A stretch of 64,000 nt of DNA from contig KN834841.1 in assembly GCA_000827265.1 (NCBI GenBank), positions 108,580-172,579 on the forward strand. The letters run 5' to 3'. Origin of the DNA: Collybiopsis luxurians FD-317 M1 (taxonomy: Eukaryota; Basidiomycota; Agaricomycetes; Agaricales; Omphalotaceae). The stretch's first letter is position 1. The number at the start of each line of letters is the position of its first letter. Shown here in pieces: positions 1-10,831 of this stretch. The notes beneath the pieces are model-generated. The model saw only the letters and a list, made by a program, of their open reading frames with translations, was not told where the DNA came from and made no database searches. Position numbers and translations under genes: made by a program.

Positions 1-2079
1 AGGATATTGACCCACAGGGTGAGATTCATTAGCAAAACAAGTCGTCGATACAGCATACTTGTCTCGGGCAGCCCATCTTTCCAATTGTAGAGCTGCATTG
101 AGAGGAATTTCACCTCCAATATGTACTTTTGAGCTTCCAGCTTGCAAATGTTCTGCTCTGGGAGAGAAAATCTCCTGCTTGGTTTGGGTTTCGAGACTCG
201 TATGAGGATCCCCTGTGGTCATAGCAACTTCCGGCTCATCTGTCGCTGATTCCATCTGGGCTCTTAGTACCCATGAGCCTCCCACATCTCCATGGATTCT
301 CTCCTTGTACTGCTTCGCTAGGCAAATATCCTTGTCTCGAGGATTTATCGCACTCATCAGCGTGTCACTGGCATTTTGCAATGCCAAACGTCTCGCAGTT
401 CTTTCTGAAAAGAATTCATTCTCCTCCTTTCGAGACTTTCCTGAGGAGGGTTTGAGTTCCCAAACCCCATTGGCTGTTCTCACCTGGTGTTCACCCCTTT
501 CTTCGGGTACTATTAGCAGCCTGCGGTCTAGTTCAGTGGGTGGGAGTTGCCTCGACTCTTCCAGATCCTCATAACTTGGAGTATTAGTATTTCCCATAGA
601 TCTACGATACTCCTTTGCCACCTGAGCTATTTTCTGCTGGTCCCAAAATTGACTGGTATAACTGTAACCCCCAATAAGGTTGTCTGCTCTCGTGGACTGT
701 CCTTGTTCCACTTTATCTAATAGTGATAACATAGGAGAGTTCAGCATTTTCCTCTCTTTGTTATCCACTATTGTATTGAGTGGAAAATCAATTTGAGATT
801 TTTGTATTGACTTGAGACACCTCATGGTGGCCTCGTTCACCATTTCCATTTGTTCGGGATCCATAATCAGCTGTGATAGCCATAGGGCTCCCTTGTATAC
901 TTCTTTCAACTGGAATATTTCATTATTTATTCCATTAGGTAGCTGGGAAGGTCATTGCATTAGACATTTCCGAAAATAGGCAGCTAGTACCCAGAAATTG
1001 TCCTTCATTTCTGGGTCTCGACCATTAATAATTCAAATATAATATCGCATTGCCTTTATTAATTCGAAATGTGTGCATTGATTGATTTGAAGTAAATCAA
1101 CCAATTGATGTGTTAATTCTGTCGACGGTACGACACGAACATTCTGATAGGGAGGGGACATTAAGGAACTCTCGCGGTTCCAATTCTGTGTCTCCTTCAC
1201 GAATTCTTCTGTCATTGGAGGAGCAGGTAACGGACTGCTTTGCTCCAGTGACGAGACGGTTCTTCTACCTATGTCAGGGATTGGGCTCAACAATCCCTGA
1301 GCCTGTATCGCGTCGCTTTCTACTATCGGAGTAGACCATTTTAAATTGAACAGAGACTGTGGGCCCCTTAATGAGAGTGGCCCCAATGAGTATAACCCCT
1401 GACTCATCTCTCGTTCTGATTGTTGCGATGCAAATTTAGATTCTCCTTCTCTTGGTGTGAGAGGAAGTGGACATCTGATATGTTCTAATGGGGAGATGAC
1501 CTCGTGTCTCGCTCCTATAGATGTATATCGTGTTATTGGGGATATGCCAATATCTTCATAATAATCCTCATTCTCAGGATGAGTTGGCATGTGGAAGGGG
1601 CATGTGGAGCTGACTCCCACACTAAAGCCTCGAGGATCTTCCAGGGAACGAGTTAATTCTGATAAATGAATTGTTTCTTGTTCCCTTCCTTTCTCAGGTG
1701 TTATTGGGGCACTTTGTGTTGGCCTCATGGCTAGCCTCGAGTCAGCTCTTGCTGCCATATGATATGGCTGACCTCGCTGGGAGTGACTCGAAACATATGG
1801 TGTCGAGACCAGGTGTCCTGGAACATGAGGAGACCCATGTTCGACAGGATTTTCCAGGTGAAACGGGTTTCTATCATTATGTTCCAAAATTTCCCCCATT
1901 CTTGAGGGTATGGCACCTCTCGCAGGTGCTGATGAAACTGAGCAGTTGTCCAGTGTAGAAGCTCCACATCATTCCTCTCTTCTCTGGAACCTTGTAGCTC
2001 TCGCTGCTCTTTGGTGTTCTTGTTCTTGATGCCGTCTTTCTTGTTCACTTACAAAACATTTTGCAGGTTCCCCAGACAT
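1..2079 (-). pseudogene. gag-like retroelement ORF, frameshifted, runs off the window
   Basis: Reading the minus strand from an ATG at 2077-2079 gives a charged N-terminus (MSGEPAKCFVSEQERR...). It then shifts frame near 1980 and 1850 into a 288-residue Pro/Ser-rich stretch (1033-1899), and continues after stops at about 1033 and 950 through recognisable coding sequence down to base 1. The hydrophilic, Ser/Pro-rich composition with a helical segment near residues 255-285 of the long frame (ELTHQLVDLLQ) resembles gag proteins of fungal LTR retrotransposons. No zinc knuckle, protease or reverse transcriptase is seen before the window ends. TGTAGC at 2143 and GCTACA at 3139-3144 could be LTR ends in the right orientation, but this is weak. 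It could instead be an unrelated degenerate protein. Confidence 0.35.
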
Positions 2080-2949
2080 CTCGGTGATGGAGAGAATGCT
2101 GTTATTTTGTTAGGACCTTTACTACCTTTGTTGTTAGAAGCTTGTAGCAGGTTCAATGAATAGAAAGTATTTTATTATACCACAGCCGAGACAGAATACA
2201 CGATGGGGAGTTGCTACGTACGACAGGTGAATGAGTCCTGTACAGTTTTGGTATTGGATGTGGAGGAATGATCCTCGAGTGTCGAATAATAAATCTAGTA
2301 GCTCGGTGCAACTAGAAATAGTATATCGAAAGAACTCATTAAGATGGTATTAATGAGGATTGACTGAGGAGGTTCATGACTTGGTGTCCATTTACCCTAT
2401 GAGACGGAATATTCAAAAGGCTACGGCAGTCGAATAGTCTTGTCGATCAGTTCGACAAGTGAGAAGTGGATATGCCAGTGACTCAGTGTCAGTGGGGTTT
2501 GCTTGACTTGGTGTTAAGCAGAATAATATTATAGACTAGTGAACAAGAGAACAGAAACAACACAGATCAAGATAGTTCAGGTAATAACAGCATTGTCATG
2601 AGAGATGTAGGTACAAGGCTTTTATACTCTGCGGGAAGACATGTGGTCTTGTGAATAGAAGTTTGGAATGAGCAACTGGTTAGTCCGCCTCGCGAAACGC
2701 ATGTCGGATTTGGAGAGCCAAATTGATTGGTAAGACTATTATTGAGTTGTGTGGTGAGTGTAGTGGTTGGAAAGAGCGGAAAAAATAGCGTAGGGCATAA
2801 CAGAGTTAGTGTTAAAAAAGTTGGTCTTCTTTTGGATTTGGATATGGCACTGTCATTCTCTGCACAAAGTGAGTTGTCATTGCACTCTGTCGAGACAGAT
2901 TTTGAAAATGAGCAATTCACTGGCCTACTCCAGAGGAAGCAGTATCATT

Positions 2950-3275
2950 ACGAGTGCATGGAATGAAATGGAATGCCGAGTTTCTGAGGTGAGGAATTCC
3001 GTGCCTGATCCTAGACAGGCAATTTTGTATTAGTCTCATAATATTGATTACTCAAAACTAAATGGTGGATATGGTATGACTGTCATGGGATTATATTGCA
3101 ATTGAAATTCCAAGGCTTTCGCAGCATTTGAACTAAGCTACATTAAGGCGGCATTCCATTTCATGATGTCATACAACCTGTGAGGAAAACATAAGTTTGA
3201 AGGCGCAGGGCACGAGTACCTGCCATGCGGCAGCATTGGCCCATTACCAACAGCAGGGCCTCAAGTGATATTCTC
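2950..3275 (+). repeat. dispersed repeat, copy A
   Basis: This segment matches the reverse complement of 41480-41750. Two blocks are well conserved. The first is around 2998-3040 (gtgcctgatcc...acaggcaattttgtattagtctcat). The second is around 3205-3270 (cagggcacgagtacctgcca...gcagcattggcccattacca). The order is kept in both copies, with about 60 extra bases in this copy. The segment also contains an imperfect inverted repeat (ATGAAATGGAATGCCG near 2962-2977 against its complement near 3150-3166), which suggests a small non-autonomous DNA element. It has no coding capacity. Confidence 0.6.
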
Positions 3276-3501
3276 TATCCCCAATTACCCAATTGTCCAG
3301 TAGACATTGGTGCTCTGCATCCAGAGCTCTACATTCCAGATTCAGCTATAGATACTATTGATCATATAGACCAGGTCTTATTGGGTCAACTCTTATTTCT
3401 AGCACATGGCCCTCACGCTCCATCCTATCATAGTTATATCTAGTCAGTCATGTACATTTGTCTCCACTACTTACATTTGCTGACTAGCATATCTCCAGCA
3501 C

Positions 3502-4029
3502 TCATATTCTTTGTGCCACTGACCTGGTGCATTCAAAACAGATACAGCATAACAAGGCTTCTGCCACTGCCATGCCCTCTACCTCCTTACACAACAGCCA
3601 GAGTATTAGATGTATTACTCCTGCTGTGATGGGAAGGAGCATACATGTATCTTCCAGGTGGAGGTGGAGGTAGTGGTCTTGGTGGAGTACCTCCTGCTGT
3701 ACCTCCTGCTGTTCTGTAAGGAACATAGTCTCCTTGTTGCAGAATGTATGCAGTGTTAAGGATGTTATCTGGAGGCACTGCTCCTTCTCCCACAACATTA
3801 TTCCAACCACAACAGCAGGAACTCTACCAGCATTATACTCTGGAGGTCCTGTTGGCAGCACTGAAAGTGGTCCAACTGCTGGGACTGGAGGGTGTGCTGC
3901 AAATGCAGTTGGTGAGTGTGAAGCTCTAGGGGATAGAGGTGGAGGGTAGGTATTCACTGCCTGTGGAATGACAACAGAGGCTGGGGGTGCTCTGATTTCA
4001 GTCTTAATATGAACATTTGCATTCCACAA
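3502..4029 (-). pseudogene. Pro/Gly/Ala-rich ORF fragment with one frameshift
   Basis: The minus strand encodes a Pro/Ala-rich stretch (NTYPPPLSPRASHSP, PPVPAVGPLSVLP). Near 3800 it passes by a one-base frameshift into a second frame with GEGAVPPDNILN and PPRPLPPPPPG. The two frames read together look like one low-complexity coding segment, perhaps the disordered part of a retroelement gag or another structural protein. I do not recognise the family. It lies just upstream, in the opposite orientation, of the LTR at 4149. Confidence 0.3.
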
Positions 4030-4148
4030 CTGTTCCTGTCCACTCCATTAGGAAAAATGCCTAAATCCCAGGCAAACCCAGTATATCTGAGGAGCCCCAG
4101 GAATTAGGCCATTTCCTAGGGAACCTTAGATTTCTTAAGGTCACCTGA

Positions 4149-4412
4149 TGTAACCCACCACATCAGGTTACTCCCTTATATGGACATGGGCACATCAGAT
4201 GTTATATAATCATGCTACAGTTAGATAATCACATATATATTTGTTTCTATTTACCTACTGTAAAATTTACCTTACCTTTTGTTTTCACCATACAGACATA
4301 TGTAGATTCTTAATAAGAACTCTGGTGTGAACTATAAGTATACTAAAAGACTCAAAAGCTAATATCAGCTATACAAGTCCCTTAACAGTGCTGAATCCCT
4401 GATACTGTTACA
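4149..4412 (+). mobile_element. candidate LTR (264 bp) with TGTAAC...GTTACA ends
   Basis: The segment begins TGTAAC at 4149 and ends GTTACA at 4407-4412, a perfect 6-bp terminal inverted repeat of the TG...CA type used by LTR retrotransposons. It has an internal TATATAA-like run (4203-4208). It is followed after about 90 bp by a gag-like reading frame on the same strand, as expected for a 5' LTR and leader. No second copy was seen in the window, so this is either a 5' LTR of a truncated element or a solo LTR. I could not recognise a primer-binding site. Confidence 0.45.
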
Positions 4413-4499
4413 CTTTTTTAGATATCAAGATGTTAGAATCTTGTATGCCCAACTCAATAACCCTAGACCTTAAAAATCAATTCAAAATTTTGAATTACA

Positions 4500-4807
4500 A
4501 TGAGCCTGGTAACCAGACTGGCTTCTAAATTGGCATCTGAGCACTCAGATGACAATGCCACATAACAGGTTGGGAATAATCCCGACTTGACAACCAACTC
4601 ACCTAGCAGACCCCCCTCACCTACTGAAGAGGGTGAAATTGCTAGTGACAAGGAGGGAATCAGTTCAACTGAATGTTGTCAAAGACAGGACACAGGAAAT
4701 GGTTCCCCCCAGTGGTTTCCACCAGCCGGCAAAAGCTGGCCAAGAGTCCCTCTTCAGATAGAAGCCAATAATAATGGGCCAGATGATCCTCCAGCAATCA
4801 CCAATTA
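4500..4807 (+). pseudogene. gag N-terminal fragment of an LTR retrotransposon
   Basis: An ATG at 4500 opens a frame (MSLVTRLASKLASEHS...) interrupted by one TAA at 4566. It continues with a Ser/Pro/Glu-rich segment (PSRPPSPTEEGEIAS) to a stop at 4805. This start, with an SRSPSP-EEGE-like motif, is typical of gag proteins of basidiomycete Ty3/Gypsy elements as I remember them. The frame sits about 90 bp downstream of the candidate LTR and is cut off after about 100 residues, where antisense protease sequence begins. Capsid and zinc-knuckle parts are missing. Confidence 0.45.
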
Positions 4808-4845
4808 ACTGTCATCTTACAATTGAAGAAGATAACCATAAGGAT

Positions 4846-5226
4846 TTAGTGCCAAAAACAAAAGGCAATGACCTTAGTGAGTATAGCAAACTCACTAGGG
4901 AGACTTGGGTGACCATTGTTAGGATCAGTCAGCATCAACAACTGACCCCCATCCTGGTAGTTTTCAATTTTTGTCTGTGCCAAAGCATTGAATGGTCTTC
5001 CGATCAACATATCATAAGGTGCATTGTTGATTATGTGGATTTGAAAGTGAACTACAATATCCCCTATAGTACAGGGAGCATTTATAACCATCCCACATGT
5101 CAGATTTAATTCCCCATTGGCACTCATCATATTAATGACAATCTCTGGATCCCAGGTGAGTCTGACTCCAACAGCATGTCTTTTATTCATCGAGATAATT
5201 TGGGATCCACTGTCCAATACTGCCTC
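4846..5226 (-). pseudogene. retropepsin-like aspartic protease fragment (Ty3/Gypsy type)
   Basis: The minus strand encodes DSGSQIISM (residues 2-10), a catalytic Asp loop of the D-S/T-G type, and about 90 residues later YDMLIGRPF, the flap-distal hydrophobic-G-R motif of Gypsy pepsin-like proteases. The approximately 120-residue length fits one protease domain. No reverse transcriptase follows on the minus strand below 4846; the next coding sequence is the oppositely oriented gag fragment. The fragment therefore comes from a second element, or from an inverted rearrangement. At its upstream side it abuts the JmjC gene beginning near 5340. Confidence 0.7.
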
Positions 5227-5339
5227 AATCTGGTCTTTCTATCCATTCACCATAGGGTATATGCATCATAGACTGTTTGACAGCCTAGCCACAATGACTA
5301 TATTTCATTGAGCATCATCAGTTGGAAGATCATTTAGGA

Positions 5340-6780
5340 ACTGCTCCACAATGTCCCACTGAACAATGGAATCCTTGGTGAGGTTACCAATGTCACACCT
5401 ATGGAAGTCTTCAAGACATGAGGATTGCCACTCTGGAAAGTATCAAAATAGCAAACTGTCTTGAGCTGCCTCTTCCTCCTTCAGATGTTCATCCTCCAGA
5501 GGGAATTTGCACTAAAGAGAGAGCAGACAGTGAGGGCTTACAGTGAGTTTGGAAGAGGGGATATTCTTGGGGGCTCTTTATGACCTCTCATGCTCTTCAC
5601 ACATTTCATCTAGACTCTGATGGTTGAGGCACATGGATTCAGCCCAAGGCAGGACTCAAATACTGGGTCATTGTTGTTCCACAGGCTGACCATGATTTTG
5701 CAAGTGTGGAGGCATTTGGGGATGAATTTGATGTTGACGGCAATAATGGTCAGAACTGGGCATTATATGGTCTCCTTTTGGAGCCAGGCAATTTACTGTA
5801 AGTAACTGACTATATCAAGAATGAGGAATCTTATATCATACTTCAGGATTACGCCCCCGTGCACACCACATCTTGTCTTAACCCCGGAAGCTTCTATTTG
5901 CCATGGAGGACATTTTTATTCCTTTCAGTCCATGGCTCAGACCAGCTACAGCCTTTATCAGAACTTTGTGGCCGCCAAACTCTTGACCAACACTATTGAT
6001 TATAATGCCCTTGATTGTCTCTGCAGTATTGCCCATTTTTGGTACAACAAAATCTGTATTCAAAGTGGGACCTATCTCAGCAATTTGAAGCAAGCCAGTG
6101 ATAATGTACAATCAGAGGGTACATGTAGTGACAGTATTCTACCCTGCATAATTCTGATCTAATTCTAAATAGGTTCCGACATTATTCCCCACTGCCCCAA
6201 CTTCATGTTTCTCAAGGATCTCATTGAGTTTTTCAGTTTTTCAAATGTGATCAAGTTTGGGACAATTTTGGATGTGCAGCGCTACAGACAGGAAAGTGGA
6301 AAATATCAAAAGGTGGTGAATTATGTTGTCCCAGCTGAAACAGAGGAACTTGTGGCAGTGGCATGAGCACATGTTTGCAAGATTGAACAGTGGGTCTTCA
6401 AGCATTTTCAGCTTGAGCTCATTGGCTCTCATGACAGCCTTGACTCCAAGTCTCGCCTGCCGACTCTGTGCACTCAATATCTCTGCCAGCTAGTGAAGGT
6501 ACTTGTCTATCATAAGGTAATGGTGGAAAAACATGGGATTAATGCTGAGGATGAGACTGTGACTGCAGTGGCTTTGAAGGAGGCAATTGAAGAGGATTTT
6601 GCAAATGACTCTCATTTTATGAGTCTTTGGCCTGCAGACAGAGGGAAGAAGGGAGGAAAAAAGGTGGAGTCCATTGAGGAGTGGGTTCTGGGCTGGAGTG
6701 ATGGTCTGCCGCAGACCTATGCTTGGCCAGATGCTCCAGACAGAGGACACTATGTAGTCAGACAGGTCAAATTTTTGTAA
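5340..6780 (+). pseudogene. JmjC-domain protein, copy 1, 5'-truncated
   Basis: Spliced translation aligns with the JmjC part of the gene at 18-23 kb. The iron-binding motif HLD is encoded at 5607-5615, followed by GLKYWVIVVP (the G-x-K-x-W strand). After an intron (about 5800-5847, GTAAGT...CAG) comes TPHLVLTPEASICHGGHFY with the distal His. The C-terminal helical tail ends at 6780 (WPDAPDRGHYVV). JmjC proteins are Fe(II)/2-oxoglutarate dioxygenases, often histone lysine demethylases. In-frame stops occur at 5625-5627 (TGA within the HLD loop) and just upstream. The N-terminal half found in copy 2 is missing and replaced by retroelement sequence. Active-site His and Asp are retained, unlike copy 2. 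Confidence is high for the family, low for function. Confidence 0.75.
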
Positions 6781-7045
6781 TTGTATTATCTGTGACATCT
6801 CAAAAAAGTATATGTTTTTCCTGGTAATTTGGTTTCCAACAGAAGCTGGGACTGGGACATCATAAAAGATGCTTAGTCATCTTCTTCCACCAGCAGCTTA
6901 GTCATCCTCTCTCAACCAATGCCCAGTTGCCTTTTTGAGAGAAGAGTGGTTATAATGATTGTGTCTATGTACTACTTGATATAGACAAAATAGTTACTAA
7001 TAATTCCAGTGCCCTAGCCCATAAAGTTTTACAGCTGTCCATATC
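6781..7045. other. short intergenic stretch
   Basis: Convergent spacer between the JmjC fragment and the integrase-core gene. No gene or repeat is recognised. Confidence 0.5.
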
Positions 7046-8877
7046 TCATAAACCATATTCAGGAATTGATACAAGACCCTGTACAAAAGCCTCTAACTGC
7101 TCATCTGTTTCAAATGGACATATAAACTCTGGAACCTCCACCAGCAACAGCTGCACTGGCTGCCGAGAGCTGTGATGACCCAACATCTCAACATCAGGTA
7201 GATTGGTCTCATGATGGTGCCGCAGGATGCCTGGATCTGCCAAGTCCTCCCAATCAACACCATACATTTGCAAGTTGTCTATGTGCTCCTCTGATTGAAC
7301 AAAGGTGCCAGCAACATTTGCAACACCTTCAGGCCCCCTCAAACCCTCCTGAAGGACACCAAAGAAGAACATGTCACAAGGAGATCAGTCCTGCTCTGAG
7401 CCATCAAAACACATAGTGTGATAATTCCAAGTTTCTGCCCATTCAAGTGTATCTTCATTGATAGAGGGAAGGAAGAGTTGATGTAGAAGCCAGATGTGAC
7501 AGTCATCATTGGAACATAGCCCAGCATCCAGTTCAAGATCGGAGAAAAAATTATACCATTTCAGACCAAAACCTTGAGTCACATCATGCCAAAGCCTTTC
7601 AATTCGAACATTGTGTATGCTCCTGTATACATATTGTCAGAGTATGAGAAATACAACGCTTCAGTAGATAGTGAAAGCAAGGTCACCTTCCCCAGATATA
7701 TGACCCATGCTCAGCACCAAAGTTATCCTCCATGTAGTGGGCCACCCCTAAATTTTCAACACCATGGTCACTGCACACTCGACTTGGTGTGTGATGCTCC
7801 TCAATTGCCTGTAGAAAGAGTGAGAGCACTGTATCTGCCTGGTTATTATCATTGGCTTGAATGGCTATAACCATTCGAGAGAAGCCATCAACAAAAGCAT
7901 GGATGACCACCCTCCAACAGATCAGGGCTACCCAACAACAATATTAGTTAGGAAAGCTAATATGTCATTTATCACTCACCATGCTGACCATCATGATGCC
8001 AAAGTGAGTTAGGTCCTGCAACCTGGTACCTTCTTTGTTCAATGGGGCAGGTAGTAAGATGAGCTGGTGCCCCTGTGGCCTGTTCATAAGAGGCCTGGAC
8101 TCTCTCTCTCGGTACTCTGTGCCCAAGATGATGCAGGTGCCCTGTAATCATGTGCCGACCAAAGGCAGGGAACACCTCAAGAATATGGTGTACTGTTACA
8201 TCAAGCTCTTCATTGGATAGTGTAGACATTGGTGGGGTAGAGAATTGATAGAGGCAAAGACATTTGTGAGTCTCAGGATGCTCATAGGTGATGTAAACTG
8301 GGGGACATGGCTCAACCAGACCATGCTCTAATGCCTGTCGCCAAATAGTCCATGCAGAGCAGTCAAAGATGGGTGCAATATGTGTGGGGCCATGCAGTTG
8401 AAGACTGGTTTCCAGAAGCTCCCTATTAATCTCCTTCCGAGGCCGTCCACATCTCCCAGTTCTTGAAATGTGCACAGGAGCAATTGGATCATGCTCAATT
8501 ATGTCTTCAGAATGCTGAGCAGCTTCATTCAGTGCAGTTAACATGCTTTGAACACTTGTATAAATGGTATTATATTCCTCTGGACTGAATAAGAACTGGT
8601 GCTGGATATAATTGAGTTTAACAATATTGGAGTTGAATAAAAATCTCACCCCTCGGACTGAATCCAAAAAATCATGTGCAGAGGCTTGCTGCTGTTCAAT
8701 TTGAGATAGATCACCAAGCTGCAGCTGAATGGCTTGAGTAACACAATTTCCTAGCTCCGCATAGGCAGTCTGGATGGTGCACACCTGGAGAGCTTCATCT
8801 GGGGCAGGCTGAGCAGCAATGGAAAGAGCAAGAAGAATTGTGCAAATTATAAAGTGCCAGAGACTTTGGTGAATCAT
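7046..8877 (-). pseudogene. integrase-core (rve-type DDE) protein of the agaricomycete family, one premature stop
   Basis: Coding order on the minus strand: an N-terminal helical region; a DNA-binding helix-turn-helix-like block (GRPRKEINRELLE...) near residues 140-190; then the catalytic core. The core begins WHHDGQH and, after an intron at about 7916-7966, continues VVIHAFVDGFSR (first Asp) and CSDHGVEN (second Asp). After a second intron (about 7620-7682) comes SIHNVRIERLWHD (Glu). The second Asp and the Glu are 34 residues apart. All three catalytic acids are present. The C-terminal part ends at 7046. The only lesion seen is TGA at 7385-7387 just before SPCDMFFFG, where relatives have Arg (CGA). 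The true start is uncertain; the hydrophobic opening at 8877 may be intron. The function is that of an integrase/transposase-like nuclease, or a domesticated descendant. Confidence 0.85.
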
Positions 8878-9226
8878 TGTTCTTTTGTAAACCAGGAGAG
8901 TGGGCTTGAGTCATTATATGTTAATGATGGCAGTCATGATTCCACAAGTATGAAGTTGGAGTTCCGAAGATTAAATTTCATGTTCCAAATTTTTTTTGTC
9001 AGTGTCTCCAAAAAAAATAATTCCAGTCACGATCATGATCACAAGTACAACTGTGCAATTTTTGAAAGCTCTTTTTGTAAATTGGATAGCCTCACTTATC
9101 ATGATCACACCCAAAATTACAAGATGGCAGTCCAAATTATTCATATTTATTTTTGTCCAATAAGGACAACTACAGAAACCAACTAAAAGAATGCAATTGA
9201 CATTGAGAAAGAAAATTGTTCTGCAT

Positions 9227-9440
9227 TTAGTAGTAAGTTCCCACAGTGTTCATTTTTGCTGTGCCTGATTTCACTGGGGGCAATGGCCAGTTCATGTAAA
9301 AATTACATGATTTCATGTCACCTTGAAGATCATGTAAAAATCGGGTATACATATCTTTTGATTGGCACCCATAAATCTTTAAGGGGTAAAAATTTCCCAA
9401 GATCTGAGTTAGCATCTCAGATTGCTGGTATCACAGGCTT
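9227..9440 (-). pseudogene. short conserved coding module, copy 1 (QILG...MKSCNF)
   Basis: The minus strand encodes LTQILGNFYPLK followed by DLQGDMKSCNFYMNWPLP. The same module, with about 20 extra residues, is encoded on the plus strand at about 38310-38470 (LAQILGRFFPLKDIYG ... GDMKSCNFCMNWSLP). Conservation at the protein level over about 50 residues shows a real coding module. I do not recognise the family, and both copies stop soon after the MNWPLP motif. Confidence 0.5.
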
Positions 9441-10831
9441 GCGCCAATGAGAATTTCCTTTCTTAGGCAATGCAAGGAGAACATTTGAATCACCAAACAT
9501 ACATGGTGTGTTATATGTTAATTGCTTGGTGTTTGAGAAACTCGCCGACATCTTTTCTCCCACATTCTGCAGGGCTGTCACTTCATAGTATTTGCTCTGT
9601 CAGCCTTTGTTACAACCCATACTTTTCAGTATCTTGGAAATACATTACTTGCTGGCACGAAAAAGATTTGAGTGGAGCTGCATGCAAAGTTGATGAGGAG
9701 CTATTTGAAGTTTTTATGTTGGTATGTGAACCTTGCCATTCTACACTCCCAATGCTAATGCTAGTCCTCCAACATTCTGGGCAATGCAGTTGTTGCTACT
9801 GGAAGCATTGATGGCCATCTCATCCCCTATAGTTGATCCTTCCAACATGCATTGTAAGATTCTATCATTATGCTGTGTCTGGAGCTCAGGGCTTGTACAG
9901 GTAGGGATTCTAAATTTCCTTTCCTGATGCAGCAAAAGTGATTACTAAGCCTCGAAAATCTAAGGTTTACATAAGCCTGGAACAAGCAAGTGAAGTAAGT
10001 AATTGCAGTTTTGAGTGCTAAGAAAGCTTATGTGTCATGTCATGTCTAGGGTGATGGATCTGTGCTACATAATAATGTGAACTCGTCATTCAAATACTAG
10101 TTATTTTTTCTGCCCTCTATGTTGCTTATGTACTGCCCATCCCATGTGTTCTTATGTTTTATAAATGTGGCATTTGTATCCAAGTTTCAAACTCAATGTT
10201 GAATCCAAAGTAGTTCAAAATGAATCCCAAGTCCAGAAATTTGTAGATCTTAAGTTTAATTGGCCTATGTATAGCAGCTCTTACTAGCGTGAGGTTCCAA
10301 ACTGAACCTAGTATCAGGACCCACGTTCTTATATACTATTATGCTGCATTGAGCAACAAGATGCCATCATGCACCTTATGTCAGAGGGTGAAGTAGAGAA
10401 ATGCCCACAGCCAGATTTCTTTATCCTGCTCAGAGCTACAAGACCAATGAATACTACTAGACAACAATATCTACTTGCCATTTACTACAAGCTTCCACCC
10501 TAAAGGCACAGGTAGTTCATGAAATGAAAGTAAGTGATGCAGAAGGTTAACATAATAGTAAGGCATTGAAGAAGACTACTATACACTCCTGACAAACAGT
10601 GAGTATGGAGAAATTGTTGATATAATGAATGAATGCTAAGGGAAGAGAATGAAGATAGAATGCATAGTTGGTGAGAAAGATGAATACAAGTAAAAGTACA
10701 TTGAGAAGAGAGGGGAAGAAAGGGAAGGTGCATAATTCAATGCCATGTATCTTCAATAAACAGGCAAAAACATGAACAATAGGTAACACAGCAAAGATGT
10801 CAGAGAATGGAGCAGCTGCAAAGAAAGTTTT
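9441..10831. other. about 1.4 kb without a confident gene
   Basis: Short open stretches occur on both strands. One on the plus strand at 9733-9927 reads PPTFWAMQLLLLEALMAIS and could be part of an exon, but no domain is recognisable. Most of the interval is low in CpG and AT-rich, like the surrounding degraded DNA. Confidence 0.4.

Noticed and set aside
2143..3144. TGTAGC...GCTACA as ends of a 1-kb LTR for the gag-like ORF
   Set aside because: Six-base ends alone are weak, the right end falls inside a repeat that also occurs at 41.5 kb, and no primer-binding site or second LTR is visible.
5230..5700. Minus-strand gag C-terminus upstream of the protease
   Set aside because: On the minus strand this stretch is full of stops, whereas the plus strand aligns with JmjC copy 2; it belongs to the JmjC gene.
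8780..8877. Signal-peptide-like N-terminus (MIHQSLWHFIICTILLALS) on the integrase-core protein
   Set aside because: The stretch ends in TTGCTGCTCAG, a good intron acceptor, and secretion makes no sense for an integrase. It is more likely intron or 5' flank read in frame.
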